A DNA stretch of 64,000 bases from Pseudomonas synxantha (GTDB taxonomy: Bacteria; Pseudomonadota; Gammaproteobacteria; Pseudomonadales; Pseudomonadaceae), in the NCBI RefSeq assembly GCF_900105675.1, contig NZ_LT629786.1, positions 6,076,001-6,140,000 on the forward strand, read 5' to 3'. Shown here piece after piece: positions 46,550 to 60,253 of this stretch. Positions within the stretch are counted from its first letter, which is position 1. Each line of letters begins with the position of its first letter. Both the position numbers and the translations under genes were made by a program. Below the pieces are notes generated by a model that was not told the origin of the DNA, did no database searches, and was given only the letters and a program-made list of their open reading frames with translations.

Positions 46550-46601
46550 GAATGGCTACCAATCCTGGGCGGTCCGGGTTCAGACCAAAGAAGTGTTTTG
46601 C

Positions 46602-46638
46602 AAAAAAAGAAAAAGGGTAGCCGAGGCTACCCTTTTTA
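46602..46638 (-). terminator. Terminator of the atp operon
   Basis: AAAAGGGTAGCC-GA-GGCTACCCTTTT, a perfect 12-base stem with a T-rich run on the minus strand (complement of 46602-46614), between atpC and glmU. Confidence 0.93.
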
Positions 46639-46672
46639 ATCAATCACGCATGAAGCGTAACGGCATGGCCGC

Positions 46673-47089
46673 TTACTTCTTGCGGATCTGCTGGAGCGTG
46701 CGCAGCTGAGCTGCAGCCTCGGCCAGACGAACTGCAGCAGCGCTGTAGTCGAAGTCTGCGCCTTTTTCGTTCAGCGCCTTCTCGGCAGCCTTGACGGCTT
46801 CCTGAGCGGAGGCTTCATCCAGGTCGCCAGCACGTTGCACGGTGTCGGCAAGTACCTTGACCATGTTCGGCTGAACCTCGAGGAAACCACCGGAGATGTA
46901 AAACACCTCCTTTTCCCCGCCTTGCTTGGTCAGAGTGATCGGACCTGGCTTCAAGCTGGTAATCAACGGAGCGTGACCCATGGCGATACCAAGATCACCC
47001 AAGTCGCCGTGCGCTGTTACAAACTCGACCAGACCGGAGAAAATTTCCCCTTCCGCGCTGACGATATCGCAATGGACTGTCATAGCCAT
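46673..47089 (-). CDS. atpC: F1 ATP synthase epsilon subunit
   Basis: 138 residues. N-terminal beta sandwich ([32 protein letters not shown]) and C-terminal helical hairpin. Inhibitory and coupling subunit of the rotor stalk. Last gene of the atp operon, 44 bases after atpD, followed by the terminator. Confidence 0.96.
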   Translation of the reverse strand: MAMTVHCDIVSAEGEIFSGLVEFVTAHGDLGDLGIAMGHAPLITSLKPGPITLTKQGGEKEVFYISGGFLEVQPNMVKVLADTVQRAGDLDEASAQEAVKAAEKALNEKGADFDYSAAAVRLAEAAAQLRTLQQIRKK

Positions 47090-47133
47090 CTGATTGCCTC
47101 AACCTGATGAGCGCCCGTTGCCGGGCGCCTGGA

Positions 47134-48537
<1,404 letters not shown>

Positions 48538-49398
48538 TTAAACCGCGGCAGCGCCGCCGACGATTTCCGAGATCTCTTGGGTGATCGCAGCCTGACGCGC
48601 CTTGTTGTAGATCAGCTGCAAATCGCTGATCAGATCACCGGCGTTATCGGTAGCGTTTTTCATCGCGATCATCCGCGCCGCTTGTTCAGCTGCGTTGTTC
48701 TCGACCACCGCCTGGTACACCTGCGACTCCACGTAGCGCACCATCAAGCCGTCAAGCAGCTCTTTGGCGTCTGGTTCGTAGAGGTAGTCCCAGTGGTGCT
48801 TGAGTTCCTGATCCGGGGTCGCCACCAGTGGAATCAATTGCTCCACGGTTGGCTGCTGGGTCATGGTGTTGATGAACTTGTTGGATACCACGGACAGGCG
48901 GTCAATCCGGCCTTCCAGGTACGCATCCAGCATCACCTTCACACTGCCGATCAAATCATTGATCGACGGCTCTTCACCCAGGTGGCTGATAGCTGCAACG
49001 ACGTTACCGCCGAAGTTACGGAAAAAGGCCGCACCCTTGCTACCCACAACACACAGATCGATCTCGACGCCGTTTTCGCGGTTTACCGCCATGTCCTTGA
49101 CCAGGGCCTTGAACAGGTTGGTATTCAGACCACCACACAAACCACGGTCACTGCTCACTACCACATAACCTGCACGCTTGACGGCGCGCTCGATCATGAA
49201 CGGGTGGCGGTATTCCGGGTTGGCGTTGGCCAGATGCCCAATTACCTGGCGGATACGCTCCGCATAAGGACGGCTAGCAGCCATGCGCATTTGTGCCTTG
49301 CGCATTTTGCTGACCGCCACTTTTTCCATGGCGCTGGTAATTTTTTGCGTGCTTTTGATGCTCGCAATCTTACTGCGAATCTCTTTTGCGCCTGCCAT
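48538..49398 (-). CDS. atpG: F1 ATP synthase gamma subunit
   Basis: 286 residues. Central stalk subunit with N-terminal coiled-coil helix ([22 protein letters not shown]), [10 protein letters not shown] and the C-terminal helix [31 protein letters not shown]. Rotates inside the alpha3beta3 ring. Between atpA and atpD as usual. Confidence 0.98.
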   Translation of the reverse strand: MAGAKEIRSKIASIKSTQKITSAMEKVAVSKMRKAQMRMAASRPYAERIRQVIGHLANANPEYRHPFMIERAVKRAGYVVVSSDRGLCGGLNTNLFKALVKDMAVNRENGVEIDLCVVGSKGAAFFRNFGGNVVAAISHLGEEPSINDLIGSVKVMLDAYLEGRIDRLSVVSNKFINTMTQQPTVEQLIPLVATPDQELKHHWDYLYEPDAKELLDGLMVRYVESQVYQAVVENNAAEQAARMIAMKNATDNAGDLISDLQLIYNKARQAAITQEISEIVGGAAAV

Positions 49399-49448
49399 GT
49401 AACACCTATCAGGTTAGCAAGCGGGAGCCTTGCGGCTCCCGCTGCGGC

Positions 49449-50993
49449 TTACCAGGTTTGGGTGGCCTTGAACTTCTCGATACCGGCTTTCATGCCAGCG
49501 TCGATATCGTCATTGAAGTCACCCTTCACGTTGATCTTCGCCATCAATTCGGCGTGATCGCGGTTGAAGTAAGCAATCAGCGCTTGTTCAAAGCTGCCGA
49601 CCTTGGCGATTTCAACGTCGGTCAGGAACCCACGCTCAGCGGCATACAGCGACAACGCCATGTCAGCGATCGACATCGGGGCGTATTGCTTCTGCTTCAT
49701 CAGCTCGGTAACGCGCTGACCATGCTCAAGTTGCTTACGGGTCGCTTCGTCCAGGTCAGAAGCGAACTGGGCGAATGCCGCCAGTTCACGGTACTGAGCC
49801 AGAGCGGTACGGATACCACCGGAGAGCTTCTTGATGATCTTGGTCTGAGCGGCACCACCCACACGGGATACCGAAACACCGGCGTTCACAGCAGGACGAA
49901 TCCCTGAGTTGAACATGGCCGATTCCAGGAAGATCTGACCGTCGGTGATGGAAATCACGTTGGTCGGAACGAACGCGGAAACGTCGCCAGCCTGGGTTTC
50001 AATGATCGGCAGTGCGGTCAGGGAACCGGTTTTGCCGGTCACTGCGCCGTTGGTGAACTTCTCTACGTACTCTTCCGAAACGCGGGATGCGCGCTCCAGC
50101 AGACGGGAGTGGAGATAGAACACGTCGCCTGGGTAAGCTTCACGGCCTGGTGGACGGCGCAGCAGCAGGGAAATCTGGCGGTAAGCCACTGCCTGCTTGG
50201 ACAGATCGTCATAAACGATCAGCGCGTCTTCACCGCGGTCGCGGAAGAATTCACCCATGGTGCAACCGGAGTACGGTGCCAGGAATTGCAGCGCAGGAGA
50301 TTCCGAAGCACTGGCAGCCACGATGATCGTGTTGGCCAGGGCGCCGTTTTCTTCCAGCTTGCGAACCACGTTGGCGATGGTCGATTGCTTCTGACCAATG
50401 GCTACGTAGACGCAGAAAATGCCGCTGTCTTTCTGGTTGATGATCGCGTCGATCGCCAGGGCGGTTTTACCGATCTGACGGTCACCGATGATCAGCTCAC
50501 GCTGGCCACGGCCGACCGGGATCATGGCGTCGACAGCCTTGTAGCCAGTCTGTACAGGCTGGTCTACCGACTTACGCCAGATCACGCCTGGAGCAACTTT
50601 CTCGACCGCGTCGGTCTCGGTGTTGCCCAGTGGACCTTTGCCGTCAACTGGATTACCCAGTGCGTCGACTACGCGACCCAGCAGTTCCTTACCAACCGGA
50701 ACTTCCAGGATGCGGCCGGTGCACTTGGCGCTCATGCCTTCAGCCAGACTGGTGTACGCGCCCAATACAACGGCACCTACGGAGTCTTGCTCCAGGTTGA
50801 GGGCCATACCGTAGACGCCGCCCGGAAACTCGATCATCTCGCCGTACATGACGTCGGCCAGACCGTGAATCCGCACGATGCCGTCAGATACGCTGACGAC
50901 AGTGCCTTCGTTACGGGCTTGGGAGGTCACATCGAGCTTGTCGATGCGGCCCTTGATAATTTCACTTATTTCGGAAGGATTGAGTTGCTGCAT
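49449..50993 (-). CDS. atpA: F1 ATP synthase alpha subunit
   Basis: 514 residues. Regulatory nucleotide-binding subunit with P-loop GDRQIGKT (about 169-176), the region [32 protein letters not shown] and [10 protein letters not shown] near the C-terminal domain. The 21 bases before it separate it from atpH. Confidence 0.98.
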   Translation of the reverse strand: MQQLNPSEISEIIKGRIDKLDVTSQARNEGTVVSVSDGIVRIHGLADVMYGEMIEFPGGVYGMALNLEQDSVGAVVLGAYTSLAEGMSAKCTGRILEVPVGKELLGRVVDALGNPVDGKGPLGNTETDAVEKVAPGVIWRKSVDQPVQTGYKAVDAMIPVGRGQRELIIGDRQIGKTALAIDAIINQKDSGIFCVYVAIGQKQSTIANVVRKLEENGALANTIIVAASASESPALQFLAPYSGCTMGEFFRDRGEDALIVYDDLSKQAVAYRQISLLLRRPPGREAYPGDVFYLHSRLLERASRVSEEYVEKFTNGAVTGKTGSLTALPIIETQAGDVSAFVPTNVISITDGQIFLESAMFNSGIRPAVNAGVSVSRVGGAAQTKIIKKLSGGIRTALAQYRELAAFAQFASDLDEATRKQLEHGQRVTELMKQKQYAPMSIADMALSLYAAERGFLTDVEIAKVGSFEQALIAYFNRDHAELMAKINVKGDFNDDIDAGMKAGIEKFKATQTW

Positions 50994-51014
50994 TGCTCTG
51001 CTGCCCCTTCAAAC

Positions 51015-51551
51015 TCAAGATTTCAATGCTTCGGCAAGTTTCGCGATTTTGCCGCGAATCGAGCCATCGATAACCAGGTCGCCGGCACGGATAACGACAC
51101 CACCAATCAGGGATGCGTCCTCCGAAGCTTGCAGGCGCACTTCCCGATTGAGTCGTGCACTGAGAACCTTGGCGAGTTTGTCTTGCTGTTCTTGGTTCAA
51201 TGCGAAAGCACTGGTCACTTCAACGTCTACCGATTTCTCTGCTTCGGCCTTGTACAGGTCGAACAGAGCGGCGATCTCCGGCAATAACGGGAGACGGTCG
51301 TTTTCGGCAATGACGTGAATGAAGTTCTGCACCTTCACATCAAACTTGTCGCCGCACACTTCAATAAAAGTGGCGGCCTTGTCTGCGCTCGTCAGGCGCG
51401 GGGCCTTGAGCACGCGCTGCATGGTGTCGTCTTGCGACACTGCTGCAGCCAGGCCGAGCATGGCTGACCAAGAGGCCAGCTGCTGGTGGGCCTGGGCGTG
51501 CTCGAAGGCTGCCTTAGCATAAGGTCGGGCCAACGTGGTCAGTTCTGCCAT
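51015..51551 (-). CDS. atpH: F1 ATP synthase delta subunit
   Basis: 178 residues. N-terminal [13 protein letters not shown] and C-terminal [26 protein letters not shown] are diagnostic. It ties the b-subunit stalk to F1. Twelve bases lie between atpF and this gene. Confidence 0.97.
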   Translation of the reverse strand: MAELTTLARPYAKAAFEHAQAHQQLASWSAMLGLAAAVSQDDTMQRVLKAPRLTSADKAATFIEVCGDKFDVKVQNFIHVIAENDRLPLLPEIAALFDLYKAEAEKSVDVEVTSAFALNQEQQDKLAKVLSARLNREVRLQASEDASLIGGVVIRAGDLVIDGSIRGKIAKLAEALKS

Positions 51552-51563
51552 GATCGCCCTCGC

Positions 51564-52034
51564 TTAAATTTCAGCAGCCAGTTTGTCAACCAGCTCCGCG
51601 TGCGCGTTTTGATCGATTGTGGCACCAAGGATCTTCTCCGCGCCGCCGACAGCCAGGGCACCCAGTTGGGCACGCAGCGCGTCTTTGACACCGTTCAGTT
51701 CCTGTTCGATCTCGGCATGAGCCGAAGCCTTCACACGGTCAGCTTCGACGCGGGCTTTTTCAACAGCCTCTTCGACGATCTGGTTACCGCGTTTCTTGGC
51801 TTGCTCAATGATTTCAGCTGCCTGTGCTTTAGCTTCGCGCAGTTGAAGACCCACTTTCTCTTGGGCCAACTCCAGGTCGCGAGCTGCACGGCTGGCAGCG
51901 TCCAAACCATCCGCGATCTTCTTCTGACGTTCGTGCAAAGCCGCGATGACCGGAGGCCACACGAACTTCATGCAAAACACTACAAAAATGAAGAACGCAA
52001 CGGATTGGCCAATCAGGGTTGCATTAATGTTCAC
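51564..52034 (-). CDS. atpF: F0 ATP synthase subunit b
   Basis: 156 residues. One N-terminal membrane segment ([28 protein letters not shown]) followed by a long charged coiled coil that forms the stator stalk. Normal length. Confidence 0.97.
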   Translation of the reverse strand: MNINATLIGQSVAFFIFVVFCMKFVWPPVIAALHERQKKIADGLDAASRAARDLELAQEKVGLQLREAKAQAAEIIEQAKKRGNQIVEEAVEKARVEADRVKASAHAEIEQELNGVKDALRAQLGALAVGGAEKILGATIDQNAHAELVDKLAAEI

Positions 52035-52090
52035 GCCAACACCTCGCTCATTCGTTGTCCATCACCCCAATCACTCGAAAAGTCGAGTGA

Positions 52091-52363
<273 letters not shown>

Positions 52364-52435
52364 TTACGTCGTATGGTTTAGGTTTTTTAGATTTTAAAGC
52401 GGTAAAACAAATCGTTTCATAGCCCTGGTGGGCCA

Positions 52436-52457
52436 CCTTCCCGTTTGACCGGGAAGG
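52436..52457. promoter_or_regulatory. Stem-loop in the atpB-atpE intercistronic gap
   Basis: CCTTCCCG-TTTGAC-CGGGAAGG, an 8-base perfect stem without a T run. In this position it may stabilise the atpE message, whose product is needed in many copies. The function is inferred. Confidence 0.55.
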
Positions 52458-52481
52458 ACATCAGACTAGTCGAGACTGGTC

Positions 52482-53775
<1,294 letters not shown>

Positions 53776-53923
53776 CACTCTTGCTCCTCAATGGTCGGCT
53801 GCCGGAAATCAATAACTTGGCATAATTTGTGCCGACAAAATGCGCGCAGAGTATAGGGGCGGTTCTGCCCCTATTCAACTGTCGGGTAGTGATTTCCGAT
53901 CACACGCTACATAAGCAAATGTT

Positions 53924-54796
53924 TCAGCGGATGTGGGCAAGGACGCCCTGCAGCTCATCGAGAGAGTTATATCCGATGACCAATTGCCCTTTGCCCTTCT
54001 TGCCGTGACGAATTTGCACCGCAGAGCCCAGGCGCTCGGCCAGGCGCTGCTCGAGTCGTGCGATATCCGGATCAGGTTTGGCCGCTTCGCCCGGTGCAGG
54101 TTTGCCGCTGAGCCACTGGCGAACCAGGGCCTCGGTCTGACGTACAGTCAGACCTCGTGCGACAACGTGTCGCGCCCCTTCAACCTGTTGATTTTCCGGT
54201 AAGCCGAGCAAAGCACGGGCGTGGCCCATTTCCAGGTCGCCGTGGGACAACATGGTCTTGATGACTTCCGGCAGCGCGATCAGGCGCAGCAAGTTGGACA
54301 CGGTGACTCGGGATTTCCCCACTGCGTCGGCCACTTGTTGTTGGGTCAACTGGAATTCATGCTGCAAACGCTGCAACGCGATCGCTTCTTCGATCGGGTT
54401 GAGGTCTTCGCGCTGGATATTCTCGATCAACGCCATGGCGATGGCGGTTTCATCCGACACATCGCGCACCATCGCCGGGATGGTCTCCTTGCCGGCCTGT
54501 TGGCTGGCGCGCCAGCGACGTTCACCGGCGATGATCTCAAAGCGGCCACCGCCAATCGGGCGCACCACAATCGGTTGCATCACGCCCTGGGCCTTGATCG
54601 AGTTAGCCAGTTCTTCCAGCGCCTGGGGATCCATGTCCCGGCGTGGCTGGTATTTGCCGCGCTGGATCAGGTCCAGGGGCAGGTGCTGCAGCTCGCGCTC
54701 GTCGGCCTGCACCGCTTGCTCTTCAAGCGATGTGACGGTCGGACCACTAAGCAGTGCATCCAGTCCACGTCCGAGACCTCGTTTCTTGACGGCCAT
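53924..54796 (-). CDS. parB: Chromosome partitioning protein ParB
   Basis: 290 residues. ParB/Spo0J: N-terminal GRGLDALL, CTP-binding ParB/Srx domain with PLDLIQRGKYQPRRDMDP and AGERRWRASQ, a helix-turn-helix (TQQQVADAVGKSRVTVSNLLRL) and C-terminal dimerisation domain. It loads on parS sites and spreads as a clamp. One parS-like site is in this window at 20844. Confidence 0.97.
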   Translation of the reverse strand: MAVKKRGLGRGLDALLSGPTVTSLEEQAVQADERELQHLPLDLIQRGKYQPRRDMDPQALEELANSIKAQGVMQPIVVRPIGGGRFEIIAGERRWRASQQAGKETIPAMVRDVSDETAIAMALIENIQREDLNPIEEAIALQRLQHEFQLTQQQVADAVGKSRVTVSNLLRLIALPEVIKTMLSHGDLEMGHARALLGLPENQQVEGARHVVARGLTVRQTEALVRQWLSGKPAPGEAAKPDPDIARLEQRLAERLGSAVQIRHGKKGKGQLVIGYNSLDELQGVLAHIR

Positions 54797-54805
54797 GGGG
54801 ATTCC

Positions 54806-55603
54806 TTAAGTTGGCTGGGCTGCAGCAGTGCGTGAATTGCGGCGTTGACGGCGAACCAACTCACCGGCCAGCGCCAGATAGGCAATGGCACCACGCGAGG
54901 ACTTGTCGTACGCCAGCGCGGGCATGCCATAGCTTGGCGCTTCGGCCAGGCGGATGTTGCGTGGGATCACGGTGTCATACAGTTGATCGCCAAAATGTTC
55001 CTTGAGCTGCGCCGACACATCGTTCATCAGGCTCAGACGCGGATCGTACATGGTCCGCAACAGGCCTTCGACTTTCAGGTTCGGGTTGAGCAACTCGGCG
55101 ATACGCTTGATGTTATCCACAAGGTCGCTCAAGCCTTCGAGGGCGAAGTATTCGCACTGCATGGGGATAATCACCCCATCGGCGGCCACAAGGGCGTTGA
55201 GCGTCAGCATCGACAGCGACGGTGGGCAGTCGATCAGAATGTAGTCGTAATTCTCGCGAATGGGCGCCAGGGCGCTGCGCAGACGGCTTTCTTTCATCTG
55301 CATTTCCAGCAGCACCACTTCCGCCGCGGTCAAATCGCGGTTGGCCGGCAGCAGTTGGTAACCGCCATGCTCGGAATAGTGCATGGCCTGGGCCAGGTCG
55401 CATTCGCCAATCAGCAAATCGTAGACCGAGTTTTCCAGGCCGTGTTTATCCACACCGCTACCCATGGTGGCGTTGCCCTGTGGATCGAGATCGATCAACA
55501 GCACCCGACGCTTGGTGGCGACCAGGGATGCTGCGAGGTTGATACAGGTGGTGGTCTTACCCACGCCACCTTTCTGGTTCGCAATCGCGAATACCTTAGC
55601 CAT
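54806..55603 (-). CDS. parA: Chromosome partitioning ATPase ParA (Soj)
   Basis: 265 residues. Deviant Walker A KGGVGKTT (11-18), LLIDLDPQGNAT, IDCPPSLSMLTLNAL are intact. ParA moves ParB-parS complexes at division. The ATG at 55601-55603 is the family start; the TTG-led extension to 55621 is not used. Nine bases separate it from parB. Confidence 0.97.
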   Translation of the reverse strand: MAKVFAIANQKGGVGKTTTCINLAASLVATKRRVLLIDLDPQGNATMGSGVDKHGLENSVYDLLIGECDLAQAMHYSEHGGYQLLPANRDLTAAEVVLLEMQMKESRLRSALAPIRENYDYILIDCPPSLSMLTLNALVAADGVIIPMQCEYFALEGLSDLVDNIKRIAELLNPNLKVEGLLRTMYDPRLSLMNDVSAQLKEHFGDQLYDTVIPRNIRLAEAPSYGMPALAYDKSSRGAIAYLALAGELVRRQRRNSRTAAAQPT

Positions 55604-55621
55604 TCTTGCTTGTGTTCCCAA

Positions 55622-56266
55622 TCATGCCGTGCGGCGCAGTATCAGCAGATGGCGTTGGCCTTGGCAACCGGGTACGGCCAAGGCGTGTTCGCTATCGAGG
55701 TGGAAGTCCGCCGGCAATGCTAACAGCTCGTCGCTTGGATGGACGCCCTTCATTGCCAGCCAACGGGTATCGCGGTCGCCGAGGTGGCGGGTCCAGTTGC
55801 TGAAGTTCTCCATGCTGCTGAACGCCCGGGACACAATGCCGTTGAAAGGCAGCTCAGGCGTGAAGGCTTCGACACGGCTGTGGATAACTTGCAGGTTATC
55901 CAGCTTGAGTTCGAGTTTGACCTGGGTCAGGAAGCGGGTTTTCTTGCCGTTGCTGTCGAGGCAGGTCACTTGGGACTCGGGAAACAGGATTGCCAAAGGA
56001 ATCCCAGGCATGCCGCCGCCACTGCCGACGTCGAGCCAGCGACCGTTTTCGATGAACGGCATCACGCTGAGGCTGTCGAGCAAATGCCGTGACACCATCT
56101 CATCCGGATCACGCACCGCAGTCAGATTGTAAGCCTTGTTCCATTTGATCAACAGGGCCAGATAACCCAGCAGTAGCTCATGCTGGGCTTCAGTCAGGGC
56201 CACGCCCAACTGGCGCGCCCCTGTGGATAACTCTTCGGCGTGTTGCGAGGTGACCAACGAACTCAA
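55622..56266 (-). CDS. rsmG: 16S rRNA m7G527 methyltransferase RsmG
   Basis: 214 residues. SAM-binding loop [20 protein letters not shown], the N-terminal helical part with [13 protein letters not shown], and the C-terminal segment VSRAFSSM. Formerly gidB. The ATG overlaps the mnmG stop by 4 bases, and the end is 18 bases from parA. Mutations in it give low-level streptomycin resistance in many bacteria. Confidence 0.97.
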   Translation of the reverse strand: MSSLVTSQHAEELSTGARQLGVALTEAQHELLLGYLALLIKWNKAYNLTAVRDPDEMVSRHLLDSLSVMPFIENGRWLDVGSGGGMPGIPLAILFPESQVTCLDSNGKKTRFLTQVKLELKLDNLQVIHSRVEAFTPELPFNGIVSRAFSSMENFSNWTRHLGDRDTRWLAMKGVHPSDELLALPADFHLDSEHALAVPGCQGQRHLLILRRTA

Positions 56267-58155
56267 GCGCTTTGCTCCAACTGACGGCCCGCGCCGCGTT
56301 TTTTCAAATGAATCATCAACAGCGAAATGGCTGCCGGCGTGACGCCTGGGATGCGTGAAGCCTGGCCGAGCGTTTCCGGCCGAGTTATCCCCAGCTTGCT
56401 TTGAATCTCTTTCGACAGCCCGGAAATCCCGGTGTAGTCGATATCCACAGGGAGCTTGGTGTCTTCACTGGCGCGCAAGCGGGCGATCTCGTCCTGCTGG
56501 CGATCAATGTAACCGGCGTATTTGGTCTTGATCTCGACCTGTTCGGCAACCTGTGGATCTTCCGCGCCCTGGCCTGTCACTTCGACCAGGCCAGCGTAGT
56601 CGATTTCCGGACGGGAAAGCAGGTTCAGCAGGTTGTACTCATGGGTCAGCGGCGTGCCGAATTTTTCCGCAATCGCATCGCCTTGTTCAGTGCCCGGGCG
56701 TACCCAGGTACTTTTCAGCCGTTGCTCTTCGAGCGTGATACTTTCGCGTTTCTTGCAGAACGCAGCCCAACGGGCGTCATCGACCAGGCCCAATTCGCGA
56801 CCTTTTTCGGTCAAGCGCAGGTCGGCGTTGTCTTCGCGCAGGATCAGGCGGTATTCGGCCCGGGAAGTGAACATCCGGTACGGTTCCTGGGTACCGAGGG
56901 TAATCAGGTCGTCGACCAATACACCGATATAGGCTTCATCGCGACGCGGGCACCAGCTGTCTTTGCCTTGTGCGCGCAATGCCGCGTTGGTTCCGGCCAG
57001 CAACCCCTGGGCCCCGGCTTCTTCGTAACCGGTGGTGCCATTGATTTGCCCGGCAAAGAACAAGCCGCCAATTACCTTGGTTTCCAGGCTGTATTTCAAG
57101 TCACGCGGGTCGAAGTAATCGTACTCAATGGCGTAGCCCGGTCGCACGATGTGCGCATTTTCCATACCGCGAATCGACTGCACGATCTGGATTTGCACGT
57201 CGAACGGCAAGGAGGTGGAAATCCCGTTCGGGTAAAGCTCGTGCGTAGTCAGGCCTTCGGGCTCGATGAAGACCTGATGGCTTTCCTTGTCGGCAAAGCG
57301 GTGGATCTTGTCTTCGATCGACGGGCAATAACGCGGGCCAATACCTTCGATCACCCCGGAATACATTGGCGAACGGTCGAGGTTTGCGGCAATGATTTCG
57401 TGGGTTCGGGCGTTAGTGTGGGTAATCCAGCAACTGACCTGTTTCGGGTGCTGCTCCTTGGAGCCCATGAACGACATAACCGGAATCGGCGTGTCACCGG
57501 CTTGCTCGGCCATCACCGAAAAATCCACAGAACGCCCGTCAATACGTGGCGGGGTCCCGGTTTTCAGGCGACCAACTCGCAGAGGCAATTCGCGCAGGCG
57601 TTTTGCCAGGGCGATCGACGGCGGATCACCGGCGCGACCACCGGAATAATTCTGCATGCCAATGTGGATAAGCCCACCGAGGAAGGTACCGGTGGTCAGC
57701 ACGACGGATTCTGCGAAGAAACGCAGGCCCATTTGGGTGACCACGCCTTTCACGACGTCCTGCTCGACGATCAGATCATCGGCGGCTTGCTGAAATATCC
57801 ACAGGTTCGGCTGGTTTTCCAGGGTTTCACGTACGGCCGCCTTGTACAGGATGCGGTCAGCTTGAGCCCGGGTTGCACGCACCGCCGGGCCTTTGCGGCT
57901 GTTGAGCACGCGAAATTGAATACCACCTTTGTCGGTAGCCATGGCCATCACGCCGCCAAGGGCGTCGATTTCCTTGACCAAGTGGCTTTTGCCAATCCCG
58001 CCGATAGCGGGGTTGCAACTCATGGCACCGAGGGTTTCCACGTTGTGCGTAAGCAGCAGGGTTTTTACGCCCATGCGTGCTGACGCCAGTGCTGCCTCGG
58101 TACCGGCATGACCGCCGCCGATGACGATCACTTCAAAACGGGAAGGGAAATCCAC
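56263..58155 (-). CDS. mnmG: tRNA uridine-34 carboxymethylaminomethyl enzyme MnmG
   Basis: 630 residues. FAD-binding [19 protein letters not shown], the [18 protein letters not shown] region with a catalytic cysteine, [14 protein letters not shown] and C-terminal [17 protein letters not shown]. With MnmE it makes cmnm5U34 in tRNA. Two tandem GTG codons open the frame (58158 and 58155); the second has better spacing from GAGGT and gives the usual MDFPSRF N terminus. Confidence 0.97.
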   Translation of the reverse strand: MDFPSRFEVIVIGGGHAGTEAALASARMGVKTLLLTHNVETLGAMSCNPAIGGIGKSHLVKEIDALGGVMAMATDKGGIQFRVLNSRKGPAVRATRAQADRILYKAAVRETLENQPNLWIFQQAADDLIVEQDVVKGVVTQMGLRFFAESVVLTTGTFLGGLIHIGMQNYSGGRAGDPPSIALAKRLRELPLRVGRLKTGTPPRIDGRSVDFSVMAEQAGDTPIPVMSFMGSKEQHPKQVSCWITHTNARTHEIIAANLDRSPMYSGVIEGIGPRYCPSIEDKIHRFADKESHQVFIEPEGLTTHELYPNGISTSLPFDVQIQIVQSIRGMENAHIVRPGYAIEYDYFDPRDLKYSLETKVIGGLFFAGQINGTTGYEEAGAQGLLAGTNAALRAQGKDSWCPRRDEAYIGVLVDDLITLGTQEPYRMFTSRAEYRLILREDNADLRLTEKGRELGLVDDARWAAFCKKRESITLEEQRLKSTWVRPGTEQGDAIAEKFGTPLTHEYNLLNLLSRPEIDYAGLVEVTGQGAEDPQVAEQVEIKTKYAGYIDRQQDEIARLRASEDTKLPVDIDYTGISGLSKEIQSKLGITRPETLGQASRIPGVTPAAISLLMIHLKKRGAGRQLEQSA

Positions 58156-58280
58156 CACGCACCTCGTGCCTGCTTATGTAGGTAATCAGGAATTGTTTGT
58201 TGAAAGAGTTCTGGAGCTTTGGCGGCAAGTATAGGGACTTCGCCGTTCCTAAAGAACCCTTTGCACAAAATTTAACCAGC

Positions 58281-58569
58281 TGTGGATGAATCACGGACAA
58301 TAGAAATTAAAAGAGAGAAATTTATTAAATCTTTGTTTTTATGTTTATTTCTACTGAGCTACTTTTCTGTGGATAGATTGCTACGGACCTTTATTTACAA
58401 TGTGTACAGAGGTTCAAAAGTCTGTGGTCATGTGCCAATGAGAGCCTTGGATAAGTGCTTTAAGCCTGTGGATTAAACACGTGGTTATCCACAGAGGGGT
58501 TTTTGCTCAGGTTTCAGGCCCTGTTATCAACTGGGCACAAGGGCGGTTATTCACAGGGCTTAATCCACA
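58281..58569. other. DnaA-box cluster in the mnmG-fecI gap, origin-like
   Basis: Six boxes related to TTATCCACA: 58281-58289 (reverse, TCATCCACA), 58368-58376 (reverse, CTATCCACA), 58467-58475 (reverse, TAATCCACA), 58485-58493 (forward, perfect), 58547-58555 (forward, TTATTCACA), 58561-58569 (forward, TAATCCACA). An AT-rich stretch lies at about 58300-58400. The gap runs from 58156 to 58720 and codes for nothing convincing. Known pseudomonad origins lie by dnaA, to the right of this window, so origin activity here is only a possibility. Confidence 0.6.
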
Positions 58570-58684
58570 GAAAACCGCAAATCCGCTGGTATTTCCTTCT
58601 GTACGAAGGCAGCCGCATCCTTTACCCGGGGTGGTGATTGCTTCAAAAAGAGATCTATTGTGAGAAAACGGTTCGGCAGTTAAT

Positions 58685-58703
58685 AATAGCGATTATCATT
58701 AAC
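58685..58703. promoter_or_regulatory. Fur box upstream of fecI
   Basis: AATAGCGATTATCATTAAC matches the consensus GATAATGATAATCATTATC at 14 of 19 positions, including the run ATCATTA, and ends 18 bases before the sigma-factor ATG. Iron repression of the sigma gene is the expected result. Confidence 0.8.
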
Positions 58704-58720
58704 CTGCCTTGTCATGCCCT

Positions 58721-59227
58721 ATGTCCCTTCCATCACACACGGCTGCGGTCCAGAACATCTATGAGCAACACCATTCCTGGTTGCACGGGTGGCTCAAAGG
58801 TAAGTTGCATAACGCCTGCGATGCGGCCGATGTGGCGCACGATACGTTCGTGCGTATTCTGGGCGGGCGACATGCGGCGCAGATCATTGAGCCGCGGGAC
58901 TATCTGGCGACCATCGCCAGGGGCCTGGTGATTGATCGTTACCGTCGACACGCCATTGAGCAGGCCTACAAGCAAACCTTGGCCGAACGTCCTGAAGCCA
59001 ACACCATTAGCGAAGAAGACAAGGCCATCATCATTGAGACCTTGGTGGCTGTGGATAAAGCTTTGGCCGCACTCGGCGAGCGAGCGCGGCGGATCTTTAT
59101 GCTGTCGCAGCTCGAGGGGCTGACTTATCAACAGATCGCAGATCAGCTGCAGGTCTCATTGACCACAGTGAAGAAGCACATGATCCGTGCATTGACCGAA
59201 TGTTCGCTGATCGTGGCCAGCCTGTAA
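58721..59227 (+). CDS. FecI-type ECF RNA polymerase sigma factor
   Basis: 168 residues. Sigma-70 region 2 (YEQHHSWLHGWLKGKLHNACDAADVAHDTFVRIL) and region 4 (ALGERARRIFMLSQLEGLTYQQIADQLQVSLTTVKKHMIRAL) are both complete. It should direct transcription of the TonB receptor when the FecR partner relays a siderophore signal. The ATG at 58721 fits the family N terminus. The stop overlaps the fecR start as TAATG. A perfect DnaA-box sequence lies in it at 59050, probably by chance. Confidence 0.93.
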   Translation: MSLPSHTAAVQNIYEQHHSWLHGWLKGKLHNACDAADVAHDTFVRILGGRHAAQIIEPRDYLATIARGLVIDRYRRHAIEQAYKQTLAERPEANTISEEDKAIIIETLVAVDKALAALGERARRIFMLSQLEGLTYQQIADQLQVSLTTVKKHMIRALTECSLIVASL

Positions 59228-60171
59228 TGGCGGTCCCCGATCGCAAGACCTTCGAAGCCGCTGCCAGCTGGTACGTACAGTTCCAGTCCCAGACACCCAC
59301 GCCCGCTGACCGCAAGGCTTGGCAACAATGGCTGAACAGCGATCCGTCCCACCAGGCTGCGTGGGACCAGATGGAACAATTACAGCGCAGTCTTGGCGCG
59401 CTGCCCCAGGATTTCACCCGCCGTGCATTGTCGACCACGCAGCAACGGCGCCAAGTACTGAAGTGGATGCTGGCGTTGGGCGGTACCGGCTATCTAGGCT
59501 GGAATGTTCAGCAACACACGCCCCTGGCCCATGTTTGGGCTGATTACCGAACGTCCGTGGGTGAGCGCCGGCGTATAGAACTGGCTGACGGTACGCGGAT
59601 TGATCTTAATACCAGCACCGCGATTGACGTGGTTTTCGATGGGCGCCGGCGCTTGATCCGTTTGCGCGAAGGTGAAGTACTTATCCACACCGGCAAGCTC
59701 GGCTGGCAAACGCCGTTTTATGTCGAAACCCTTCAAGGCCGCGTCCAGGCATTGGGCACTCGGTTCACCGTGCGCCAGTTGCCAGGCTCCACACGTGTCG
59801 GCGTCCTGGAGGATCGGGTGAGCGTGTATCCAGGTGACCAGCCCAACCACGCGCGGCTGCTCGGTGCCGGTGAGAGCGCTGACTTTGATCGCCAAAACGT
59901 GGGTCCCAACACGAGTTATCGCGGCTCCCAGGCTGCCTGGGTCGATGGGCAGTTAATCGTATTGGATGCTCGCCTCGCAGAGGTGATGGACGAAATCGCC
60001 CGCTATCGCCCAGGTGTCCTGAAATACGATTCGGCTTCGGCGCGCTTGCGTATCTCCGGCACCTTCCGACTGGATTCAACCGATGCAGTACTGGCTAACC
60101 TACAGGCAACCCTGCCGATTCAGGTGAAGTACTTCACGCGCTATTGGGTTTCAGTGATGCGAATCGGTTAA
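59227..60171 (+). CDS. FecR-type anti-sigma/sigma regulator
   Basis: 314 residues. An N-terminal cytosolic part (FEAAASWYVQFQSQTPTPADRKAWQQWLNSDPSHQAAWDQ, DUF4880) binds the sigma factor, a membrane segment lies near 88-105 (MLALGGTGYLGW), and the periplasmic FecR domain follows (VGERRRIELADGTRIDLNTSTAIDV, EGEVLIHTG, VQALGTRFTV). It receives the signal from the STN domain of the receptor. Overlaps fecI by one base. Confidence 0.92.
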   Translation: MAVPDRKTFEAAASWYVQFQSQTPTPADRKAWQQWLNSDPSHQAAWDQMEQLQRSLGALPQDFTRRALSTTQQRRQVLKWMLALGGTGYLGWNVQQHTPLAHVWADYRTSVGERRRIELADGTRIDLNTSTAIDVVFDGRRRLIRLREGEVLIHTGKLGWQTPFYVETLQGRVQALGTRFTVRQLPGSTRVGVLEDRVSVYPGDQPNHARLLGAGESADFDRQNVGPNTSYRGSQAAWVDGQLIVLDARLAEVMDEIARYRPGVLKYDSASARLRISGTFRLDSTDAVLANLQATLPIQVKYFTRYWVSVMRIG

Positions 60172-60253
60172 AAAAATCGCACACGGGGTTATCTTTTTTT
60201 CACCTGATGCGGCCCTACAGGTAATCACGACCACCTTCAGGGCTTACCCACCT

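Noticed and set aside
58282-58476. 64-codon open frame in the DnaA-box region
   Set aside because: AT-rich with no ribosome-binding site or family similarity; the DnaA boxes explain the region better.
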